Origin: Apodospora peruviana
Lineage: Eukaryota; Ascomycota; Sordariomycetes; Sordariales; Lasiosphaeriaceae
DNA length: 64,000 bases
Assembly (NCBI GenBank): GCA_033439685.1
Contig: JAUEDM010000005.1
Span: 620,001 to 684,000 of the forward strand
Direction of reading: 5' to 3'
The notes under the pieces were generated by a model that searched no databases, had not been told where the DNA came from, and saw only the letters and a list, made by a program, of their open reading frames with translations. The position numbers and the translations under genes are program-made. This document shows, piece by piece, positions 55,179 to 64,000 of the stretch. Numbering within the stretch: the first letter of the stretch is position 1; each line of letters begins with the position of its first letter.

Positions 55179-56617
55179 ATGACTCCCCATATCTGCTCCA
55201 TCGTCCCTCCTTATCTCCTCAGGGGCATCGCCGAAAGCGACGCCTGCGAGCAGAAGCACAAGGAGTGCGCGTTGCGCTCCCTGCATCAACGCAATAGTTA
55301 TACCACCAAGAGGTGCAACCGATTTGCCCACCTAGCCCTCCCTCGTGCCGCTCGAGCGGCTGCCGGGCACCAACCCCAACAGCACCAGTCAATCGTCCCC
55401 GAGATCCTGCTCAAGCATATTGCTGAGGCCGAGGACGTGGACGAAGAAACCAAAGCCCGCGCCAAGCGTGACAGCGAACGCATCCACGCCGCGACCCAAG
55501 CCTACCAGAAACAACTGACTGGTGAAGGTCAGGCGGACGCAGAGGAGCAGTCACTGGAGGCAGACAGCAAGAAGAAGCCTAAGCCGGATGGCTTTTATCG
55601 AGCCGTGTATGACGCCCAACACACCGAGGACGAGACCGAGCTGCCCGGGAAGGTCCTCCGCGTCGAAGGCCAGAAGCCAAACGCCGACCAGGCCGCCAAC
55701 GAGGCGTTCGACAACGTCGGCAAGGTCCTGGACTTTTACCTGCAGAAGTTCCAGTGGAAGAGTATCGACAATAAGTACATGCACGTGCTGAGCTCTGTGC
55801 ATTTTGGCCAGGACTACGAGAACGCGTTCTGGGACCCCGAGCGCATGCAGATGGTCTTTGGAGACGGGCACGACTTTCTGTACAAGTTCACCGCTTGTAT
55901 TGATGTCATTGGTCATGAGTTGACTGTAAGCTTGTTTACTTTTATTATTATCACCTCTTATTCTTAACACAGAGCATGGCAGAGACTGACAGTTTTATAT
56001 TAAAGCACGCCGTCACTGAACATACCAGCCCGCTCGAGTATGAAGGCCAGCCCGGGGCGCTCAACGAGCACATATCGGACGTGTTTGGCATCATGGTTAA
56101 GCAGCTGGTCGAGGACGAGACGGCCGACAAGGCGGACTGGCTCATCGGCGAAGGCTGCCTGCTTCCCGACGTCAAGGGCGTGGCGCTGCGCAACATGAAG
56201 GAGCCGGGAACTGCTTACGACGATCCGCGCTTTGTGAGTTTCATCCCCTCCCTCTCTTCACTTCAGTGCACCGGAATCTCTAATACGTGCTTTTGCGTAT
56301 AATAGGGCAAAGACCCGCAGCCGGCCACGATGGCGGGATACAAGCGGACGAGTGAAGACAACGGCGGCGTGCACCTGTACAGTGGCATCCCCAACCGCGC
56401 GTTTTATCTTGCGTCTGTCGCTTTCGGCGGGTACTCGTGGGAGAAGGCAGGCCAGATCTGGTGGAAGGCGATGAATAGCGGTCGCGTGCCGCCGCGGTGC
56501 ACGTTTGTGCAGTTCGCTGATGTTACGACCGAGGTCGCCGAGGAGCTGTTTGGCGACGACGCGGCCAAGATCGTGCGCGACGCCTGGAACGAGGTCGGGG
56601 TTAAGCGTAAGAACTAG
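55179..56617 (+). CDS. M4 (thermolysin family) metallopeptidase, protealysin-like, no signal peptide
   Basis: Three exons (55179-55925, 56006-56233, 56306-56617) give 428 residues. The first join reads GHELT-HAVTEH and all phases are zero. The N-terminus HICSIVPPYLLRGIAES carries the PPYLL motif of protealysin-type short propeptides. Zinc ligands are in HELTH (His246, His250, catalytic Glu247) and in GALNEHISDVFG (Glu270). A later HLYSGIPNRAF contains the usual transition-state His. Protealysins are bacterial cytosolic or nonclassically secreted enzymes, and fungal copies are thought to derive from bacteria. Introns here show adaptation to the fungal genome. The start is placed at 55179 because it begins the protealysin-like motif after an AACAAAA context; an upstream ATG at 55131 would add 16 residues. 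The stretch around residues 22-70 is more basic than usual and could hide a further splice. Confidence 0.87.
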
Positions 56618-58119
56618 ACCCAGTTCTGGACCTAAGGTGTGCTCGGTGATGGTAATGCTCGCTCGGGACTAAGCGCAGTAATGCAGATCTGATCTGGGTT
56701 TCTTTTCGGTGGATATTTTGTACTGGTTGGATTCGAGGGATGCACAACCTTGCTCTGCCTGTTTTTAAACCTCTCACGTGAACCTGGAAGCGGACACTAT
56801 ATATTGTTGCATTCAACAGTGACAGGGCCCACTAGAGGGGGTCTTACCTGACTGGCGGTCACGCCCCCATACCTTACTTATTTATATACATACCTATATA
56901 TAAGGAGAGTTTATCCCCCATAGTCCTGCAGTTAATCAAACAACTCATTACCGTTTAATCTACCTATTAAAGAGGTTATAAGCCTGGCTTTCGCGTTGTC
57001 ACAGTCTGAGTGTAAGTAGCGTGTGTCGTAAGGCCTATCGTTCGAAGCGGAGCCGTCTCCGCAGGGTCTAGCGCTGTAGTGGCAGGTCAAGTCAAAAATT
57101 GTTGGAATAGGGGCTGGGCGCGGCCGATCAGACCATTATTGCTGCGAAGGGCCCCAGTCCGAAGAGCGCAGATTCCTGTCGGTCAGTCCCGGGACTTCCG
57201 GTCCTCGCCGCTGGTCGCGTAGGTTCGGGTCAGGTCGTCGTAGTTCGAATGTTCGAACTCTGGTGAGGTTATTGTCAGGTCGGTTCTGGCCGTGCAGTGT
57301 ACATTATGTGCTCAGAACATCAAGGCTCTAGCCAGGTCTGGCCGGTTTCATCGTAAGTAACAGTTACCGGCGAGGACCAGATATTGAAGCCATCCGCTGA
57401 TCCAACCCCCCGTCCCATCGAAATCCTTCGAGAGAGATACCCTTGATATCATGATATCTTGCATTGAGTACACTGGCTCTCTTGACTCCCGCGTTGTTTT
57501 TGGCTATCGTTTAATGGTAAGGGGGGCACTCCTCACTTCAAGAAATAAGGGTCCTCACTTGAAGGATTTCGGAGCCATCTAGGCAGGATACCGGTAAAAT
57601 AAATCTGGATGGTTCGGATTCATGATGGACCCACACCCTTCAAGGTTTTCTCTACACACTAGTTGTAGGATGTGAGCGGTGTCCACTGCCTCAGCTGCTG
57701 ATTTAGACTTAGTGTACTCCAGTCAGGGAGCTACAGCAGCCAAGAGAAACATTTTTTCTGTGTAATCAGCTGTCAGTCTTGGACCACTGTGATAAACTCG
57801 GTCTCGACCCTCGGTCTCGACCCTGATGGAAATGATCTAGGATGCATTCCAAGGGGGCTTTTTCTTTTCACGAGGCTTGCCGTACTTCCAACCGAGGAAG
57901 ATGGCATCCACCGGTCATCTGAGGCCATCCTCAACCGAAGTCATGGTGTCTGGCTCTCGATTGACCATGGTCTGATGATATCGTGTGATGCATCCAGGGC
58001 AAGATCTGCAATCTATAAGACCATGGCCAACAGCTGCCATCCTGATCCGGATTTCCTAGTAGTACACTACGGTCGTCGATCGCTCATTCTTCTGCGTTAG
58101 TGAACCATCACTCTCCATC
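56618..58119. other. intergenic region with a possible solo LTR
   Basis: About 1.5 kb without a gene. The left part holds the LTR-like sequence reported separately; the remainder has no coherent open frame. Confidence 0.4.
56820..57000. repeat. possible solo LTR-like sequence
   Basis: The stretch begins TGACAGGGCCC and ends GTTGTC, with short inverted termini (GACA/TGTC). ACAG directly flanks both ends and could be a 4-bp target duplication. A TATA-like TATATATAAGG lies inside. These are features of fungal Ty3-type LTRs, but none is decisive. Confidence 0.25.
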
Positions 58120-61100
58120 ATGCGGTGCCGGGCATTACCTGGCTTTGGCGCCATAGTTCTGGCCGCAAGCCTTCTCCTCTCGGCCCAACCCGTACTCGGG
58201 CACTCTGACGGCCCGAACCCCAACGGGGACGGCTTCGCATCCGATGTGGACTCGTCCGACACCACCGTCACACTCGAGTCGGATTTCCCGCTGGTTTTTC
58301 ACCCACACCTGGAAGACGTCGTTGACCCCGGAGTCGGAGATAATGGGGTTAGCGACTCGACGGGCCTGGTGGTCTCAAACCTGACCCGTCGAGCGGACCG
58401 TCTGGGCCGTCGAGCCGCCAAGGACTTTTATCTGAGGGTAATGCCGCTGGGTGCTTCCATCACCCAAGGCTCCGCGTCGTCGGATGGTAATGGCTATCGC
58501 AAGTGGCTGCGCGCGCAGCTGCGGTTCAAGGGCTGGAACGTCAACATGGTTGGTTCCAAGCAAGACGGCAGCATGGCTGACAAGGCAAGTACTACTTTTG
58601 ATTATCGAACCGTGGCCTTTCTTGACCTTGACCTCCCGATTAATATTCAAGATAGGACAACGAGGGGCATCCGGGATGGCTTATTGACGAAATCCACTCG
58701 GCCTTCCAAGCGACGAGATATATGTTTCCAAACTTGGTTCTCATCAACGCTGGAACGTAAGTAATTCCCTAAAGGATATTAGGAAATCGCAGAAAATTGA
58801 ACAAGATATCAATAGGAATGACTGCAATCAGAACAAAGATATCGCCAATGCTGGTAAACGAATTCAGCGCATGGTTGATGATATTCTCAGCTCGATTGAA
58901 GGCGTGACGGTCATCATCAGCACGCTGGCTAGGAGCAAAGACCATGACGATTGCGCGAGCACTGTCAGCCAGCAGATCCGTGATCTTGTAAAGAACAGCT
59001 ACGGGAACCAGCGAGTTGGCGTTGCCGACTTCTATGCCAAGATGACTAAAGAGATGCTCGTGAGCGATGGTATTCATCCTAATGTGAGCTGCTTCTTTTG
59101 GGACTGGAAGTAATTCAAATCTGACTCGCATAAAATAGGACGAGGGTTACAAGTTGTTCGCCGCCGTCTGGTGGGAAGCCATCCACAAGCTGGAAGACCG
59201 GATTCAGCCACCCAATGCTGCGTCAGGCATTGACGATAGCGCGGTCACCTCGGGAGGAACCTGCGAGAAGGTTGCAGGCAACGCCAGAGGGGCTATCAAA
59301 TCCCAAGTAGGCAGCGGCCACGACGATGGCTACTATTCCCACAAGAGCGTTGCGAAAGGAGCCCTCCTCACCGCGCGGATCGAAAAGCGTGATGATCCCG
59401 CCTCCGTTACCAAAGGTATCCCCGAGCGCATGTTCTTTGCCAACATTGTGGTCAACAACCCCGGCGCACCCCGAAGCGAAGCTCTCGACGACTGGATCCG
59501 CGTTTTCCACGACCCCGACACCGGCAAGAACACGTACTACTACCGCCAAAACCAGGGCGGCGGCGTGTTTGGGCCCTCGACCACCTTCGACGTCGACATG
59601 AACTGCGATTCCGGACCCCGATACGCCTTCCACGACTTCAACAACGACGGCTTGGCCGATTTCTTCTGTCTTCAGCTCGGCTCGGCCGTGAGCGTCTCAC
59701 TCAACCGCGGGGGCAACCCGCCAAGGTTTGAGAGCATCGGCATGGTGGTCCCGACACACAGCGGCTACACCGAGCGTGACGTCCGGATCGCCGACATCGA
59801 CGGCGACGGACGAGCCGACTACTGCCTGATCAACGCGGATGGGTACCTTCTGTGCTCCCGCAACGGAGGACAGGGCGACAAGCACAGCTGGCAGGGCTTC
59901 AGCGACCAGACCGGACTGACGGGCATGACGTTCAACAAGCGGAAGAGGGGCCTGGACGAGCTCATCATCGCTGACCTCAACGGCGACTTCCGCGACGATC
60001 TGATGTTCATCGGCGATAACGGCAACGCCCACACTTTTGTCAACATGCGCGGATGGGGCTCGGGCATCGTCCCGGACTGGAGGGATACTGGTATCACCCA
60101 CCCGGGCCAGGGCCAGTACGGCATCCGCCACCTGATCAAGTTCGGACGCATCTACGGGTCGGGCCGGAAGGATTACATCTACCTCAACGAGACAAAGACC
60201 CACTACGACGTTGTGGTGTGGGAGAACGTGGGTGGAGGGAGTACCAAGAGGAAGGCAGACGGCAATTTCTACTGCGACATGCGCGGATCTGGGGGTGAGT
60301 TTCTTTCTTCTAGTGTACTGTCTAATACTAACTGGTGGTCGTATCATCATATTAGCCGATGATTATGTGTGGATCTACGACGACGGCCACACGGACTCGA
60401 CCGACTTCTACGCCAACATCCACCAGCCACCAAACTGGGGGCACAGCATCACCATCAGCCTCAACGTGCCAGGGCCCCGCACGGGCATCCACCTGGCCGA
60501 CTGGAACGGCGACGGTAAGTGCGACGTGCTGGTGCAGGACAAGGCCACGGGCACCCTGACGCTGTACGAGAACCGCTACAACCTCGGCGACAAGACCATC
60601 ACGTTTCACAACCAGGGCGTCGTGAGCAACCAGGCCAGGTGCACTCAGGGATGGGGCGTCGGCATCTTCGACCGGGGCATGCGCATGGCCGACCTCGACG
60701 GCGACGGCCGGGCCGACATCATCTGCCTCGAGCCCAACGGGCGCGCGACGGCCTGGCTGAATAAGGCCTCTGGCCTGGTCGACGTCGGCCAGATCAAGCG
60801 CACCGAGGGCTGGGACCGCGCAAACATTCGATTTGCTGATGTGGAAGGATCCGGTAAGGCCGATCTTATCCACCTCAACAAGTACACGGGCGCCGCCACC
60901 GTGCTCAAGAATAAGGGCTTCACGACGAATCCCGATCGCATAGCCGCCAACGGCGGGTCGAGCCTCTACTGGACGAACCGCGGCGTGCTGTACTCGCCCA
61001 TAAACCGCGGCGAGTGCATGCATTTCACCAACCAAGGCGGCCTGGGCCGTGCTGATTTGCTCGAGGTTCTGCCCTATACCAACCAGGCATGGACCTACTT

Positions 61101-62574
61101 TAACGAATGCGTACGTCTTCTTTCCCCGCTTCCTCCTCCTCCTTACCAACCCCTAACTGAACATAATCCTTTTACTTAGCCTGGCGGTTCCGGCGGAGAC
61201 GACAAGTCGAGCACCGAGGACCCGGGCCTGCCCTTCCTCGGCGGCGGCAACTCGCTCGACTACGGCAACATTGCCGACTGCCGTCTGGACTGGTCCTTCG
61301 ACAATGTCGACGACGTGCCCAAGACGGGGCCCAAGATCTGCGCCATCTACTACACACTGCAGATCCTGCACAAGTTGCTGGACGACTCGATCGCCAAGTA
61401 CGACGAGATGCTCAAGCACGGGTACGACAGCAAGTTCAAAATCTTTGCCAAGGAGGCCAAGCAGCAGACCAATATAGTCATCAACAGGTACACCCAGTCG
61501 CACGGGAACCAGTACTTTGACTGCGATGTCAGTGAACACATTGTGTGCTGCGCCGGAAGGGGCTGCGCAAACCGGTACTCCCCGGAGCAATGCTTGTACT
61601 GTACCGACGAGGGCCAGGCTTGCGATTTCCTCTCACATAAGTTCGACTTCGTGTACGAGAACAAATCCGAACCGTGTCCGCCCGACTATTCAAAGCGAGG
61701 TATCGGCGGCAACGCCGATCAGTCGGTCTGGTGGACGATGCGGCCGGACCGGCTCGAGGACTTTGCCGAGGCCGTCGGCGTCGACTCCAAGTTCCTCCAC
61801 TTCGTCACCGACCAGTTTGTGCCTTTCGACTCGGGCACGTCGCCGGTCTGCATCGCGAACAAGTGGGCGGAACCGGGCTGCTACCTGACGGGCTACAACT
61901 TTGGCTACCCGGCCACCGGGGACGACTACACGCCCGAGGACATCGACAACCCCAAGACCCTGTTCGAAGAGTCCATCGAGGGCTGGAGGGCCTCGACCAA
62001 GGACCTGGCCGTGCATATCGAGAACATCACGAGGGGCGAGCAGATCGGCGACGGCGTCGACCCGCAGGCGCTCATGTTCGCCACCTACATCCCCGCCGTG
62101 CTGATCAACCAGTCCATCAGCTCCATGGACAGGGTCGTCGAGGTCGCCGACGAGATCAAGGAGCGGGAGCGCCTCAACACCATCTCGGCCTGGGTCTCCA
62201 CAATCCTGTTTATACTTCCCATCGTCGGGCAGGGGCTCGGCACCTTCGAGTCGGTGGTCGTGGCCAACATCGGAAAGATGATGGGCTACCTGACCGAGGT
62301 CGGGACCGTGTTCAACGCCATCTATGAGACGGCCAGAGGGAACAAGCTCGCCTTGTTGGCTGCCGGCTGTTCGATTTTCGTCGGGAGGATGTCGGGCCTC
62401 GCGGGCAAGGTTTCCGAGGCCGCCGGAGCGGCGCGGCAGATTTCGTTTGCCCCGGAGCTGTCGGCGCTAAATAATATGCAGCGTTCGCTCGAGCTTATCG
62501 ACAAGATGATGGCTCCTATCACCGATAATAACCTCAACGACTCGGGCTGTGATGGACTCATTGTGTGTGACTGA
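58120..62574 (+). CDS. secreted multidomain protein: SGNH hydrolase, six FG-GAP-type repeats, Cys-rich/hydrophobic C-terminal region
   Basis: Six exons (58120-58584, 58656-58756, 58816-59083, 59139-60294, 60356-61110, 61180-62574) give 1379 residues. The first intron is GC-AG (AAG/GCAAGT). A signal peptide (LPGFGAIVLAASLLLSAQPV) is followed by an acidic prosegment. The SGNH esterase domain has MPLGASITQGS (Ser113), LVLINAGTNDC (Asn190) and VSDGIHPND (Asp273, His276). Six D-x-(D/N)-x-DG-type repeats follow near residues 444, 495, 555, 711, 774 and 823 (for example IADIDGDGRADYC, LADWNGDGKCDVL), the FG-GAP/VCBS calcium-binding propeller pattern. From about residue 916 the sequence is unlike either: a helical stretch, a Cys cluster near 1030-1065, and hydrophobic segments near 1250-1270 and beyond. 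This last part recalls the C-terminal region of fungal killer-toxin-like chitinases, but weakly. An extracellular glycan- or lipid-esterase role is inferred. Confidence 0.85.
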
Positions 62575-63251
62575 GAGTACCCACCTGGTAGGCATGTGTA
62601 CCTACACACGGAGAGAGATCGTGCATACAGACTCATGAATGGAACGAGATACTATTAGAAAGACACAATCAATGGACTGTAACTTTTTTTTTCTTTCCGC
62701 CCACTGAAACTGGCTCTCTTTTGTCAGGTCAAATAATTTAACACTGCGCGCCGACATTTTTATGGCTTTATAACACGTTCACTTAAACAACGGTACAGAC
62801 ATAATAACACATCTTGATTTCAATGAGGTCTAAGTTATCACGTCAGCTTTGCTGATAGGCATTTATGGTTAACCCCTTTTACGGATCTTAAATCCGTCGA
62901 AGGATTTGTCTTTGTAAACGAAGCACAAGGTCACCTACTTGGTAGCTAGCGCTTATAGTTGGACCCCGTGGCAGGTAAGACATGCTTAGAAACACGTGTT
63001 AGACGTCTAGGGGACAGGGGTTGGAAGGAGAGGACAGATCCGTAGACGAAATATAAGCTAAGCAGGTTTATGCATCATCTGAGCCTGCCGGCGCCACAAC
63101 ATCTCACTAGTGATCACATCAACCTAGGATTTCACACCGACTTTCTTTCTTTTTCTTTTAACTCAGATTCTAACTTTTCTTCTCCGGCGGAACACTGTAC
63201 AGCCGCCTCCCGTTGCCGGACAATCTTATCTCGAGAGGAGAAACAGCAACA
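62575..63251. other. intergenic, promoter of the right-edge P450
   Basis: No gene is seen. A pyrimidine-rich stretch and AACAGCAACA before ATG 63252 fit a leader. Confidence 0.4.
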
Positions 63252-64000
63252 ATGGCTATCCTCAACACAATCCTCTACACCTGCGCCGCTCTAATCGGGT
63301 ACAGGATCGTCAAGTACATGCACGCGGGGATCTACAACCCCTTAGCACACATCCCAGGGCCCTGGCATACGCGCTTTTCGTCGGTAGTGGGCAACTACCA
63401 CCGCGTGAGAGGCACAAAAGTCGCGTGGCACCACACCCTGCACGCGCGCTACGGGCCGGTGGTGCGCGTGCAGCCCGACCGCGTGGCCGCGTCGGATGTT
63501 GAGTCTTGGGAAGCCATCCACCGCATGGGCAGCGGTTTTCGCAAGACGTGGATCCACGAAAAGGTTCGCATCGGGCCGGAACTGTTTCTCTTTAGTTTCA
63601 CTGATGTCAAGAAACATGCTGCTCGCAGAAAACTGTTTGCCAGGGCGTTTACAAAGGAAGCGATTCGCAGGAACTGGGAGGATGTGGTCAGACAACGGGT
63701 TGAGGCGTGTGTGGAGAAGATTAAGAAGGAGGCAGAAGGAGGCGTTGCGGATGTGTTCAAGTGGTGGCGGCTGATGACGAGCGATATCATTGCGCAGATG
63801 TCGTTTGGCGAGTCGTTTGGGCTGGTTGAGAGTTCTGGACAGGATGAGGGTCAAAGAGCGTATTTTGAGGCGCTGGAGAACGCTGGGATTAACATTACTC
63901 TTCGAGAAGTGGTGCCGTTCATGTTGCCGCTTCTCGCGAAAGTGCTGCCGATACGAAAACTAAAAGATATCGTGGGCGCGCACAAGGTCGTCACCGACAA
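63252..64000 (+). CDS. cytochrome P450 monooxygenase (5' part, runs off the window)
   Basis: The open frame has no stop to the window end (249 full codons). The N-terminus is a membrane anchor (ILNTILYTCAALIGYRIV). It is followed by NPLAHIPGPWHTRFSSVVGN, the proline-rich hinge with IPGPW, and then RYGPVVRVQPDRVAASD, typical of fungal microsomal P450s. The C-helix region reads DVKKHAARRKLFARAFTKEA, with the usual W/H..RR pattern. MTSDIIAQMSFGESFGLVE matches the D/E-helix block common in fungal secondary-metabolite P450s. The ExxR and heme-binding motifs lie beyond the window. No intron is evident so far. It lies 680 bases after the SGNH/FG-GAP gene, and the substrate is unknown. Confidence 0.85.
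   Translation, partial: MAILNTILYTCAALIGYRIVKYMHAGIYNPLAHIPGPWHTRFSSVVGNYHRVRGTKVAWHHTLHARYGPVVRVQPDRVAASDVESWEAIHRMGSGFRKTWIHEKVRIGPELFLFSFTDVKKHAARRKLFARAFTKEAIRRNWEDVVRQRVEACVEKIKKEAEGGVADVFKWWRLMTSDIIAQMSFGESFGLVESSGQDEGQRAYFEALENAGINITLREVVPFMLPLLAKVLPIRKLKDIVGAHKVVTD

Noticed and set aside
57101..57130. TGTTGGAATAGGGG, resembling the start of Ty1/copia LTRs
   Set aside because: No matching 3' end, primer-binding site or coding relic is present nearby.
61674..62327. 217-codon open frame within the last exon of the SGNH/FG-GAP gene
   Set aside because: It is Arg/Gly/Ala-rich, as expected for an alternative frame of GC-rich coding sequence.
1..64000. CRISPR arrays, bacterial operons, rRNA genes
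   Set aside because: No regularly spaced palindromic repeats, Shine-Dalgarno-linked gene runs or rRNA-like conserved stretches were seen. The window is eukaryotic nuclear DNA.

Overview
The window reads as nuclear DNA of a filamentous ascomycete (Pezizomycotina, most likely Sordariomycetes). The evidence is short GT-AG introns (about 47-110 nt) with CTAAC/CTGAC-like branch sites, GC-rich codon use, wide AT-richer intergenic stretches, and fungal-specific families: GH7 cellulase, DUF3716, 2EXR/F-box-like, NmrA, DUF1772, fungal fruit-body lectin, an aspartyl-tRNA synthetase-DUF2156 fusion, and fungal P450s. There are no bacterial operons, no CRISPR arrays and no convincing tRNA or rRNA genes.

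Layout. 0-9 kb: the 3' end of one gene, a small stress-type protein gene, a decayed STAND/PigL-like N-domain gene whose nonsense codons look like C-to-T changes, a frame-broken fruit-body-type lectin, a DUF3716 protein with a repetitive tail, and a small secreted protein. 9-13 kb: a long non-coding stretch and an unrecognised coiled-coil protein. 13.5-24.5 kb: an oxidative-enzyme neighbourhood (FAD monooxygenase, P450, DUF1772 membrane protein, SnoaL/NTF2-like protein, NmrA-like reductase) without a backbone synthase, and with a small terminal-inverted-repeat element between the first two genes. 25-30 kb: a RecQ-type helicase relic, a 2EXR/F-box-like protein followed by a 44-bp minisatellite, and a small secreted cysteine-containing protein.

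30-38 kb holds the most interesting metabolic unit. An alpha/beta-hydrolase is divergently paired with an AspRS-DUF2156 fusion, the architecture of ergosteryl-aspartate synthase ErdS. The hydrolase is a candidate for the counteracting esterase ErdH. A GMC oxidoreductase follows. 39-50 kb: a six-helix membrane protein, a broken F-box/ankyrin gene, a PPxY protein with cysteine-rich octapeptide repeats, a GPI-type GH7 cellulase, an acid-ceramidase/NAAA-like hydrolase and an orphan helical protein. 50.5-52.6 kb: adenylosuccinate synthetase in 11 exons, including a 7-nt microexon. 55-64 kb: a bacterial-style M4 (protealysin-like) metallopeptidase, a 1379-residue secreted multidomain protein (SGNH hydrolase, FG-GAP repeats, cysteine-rich and hydrophobic C-terminal region), and the 5' part of a second P450.

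Exon structures were read by hand from splice motifs and protein continuity. No database search was possible, so family names rest on recognised motifs.
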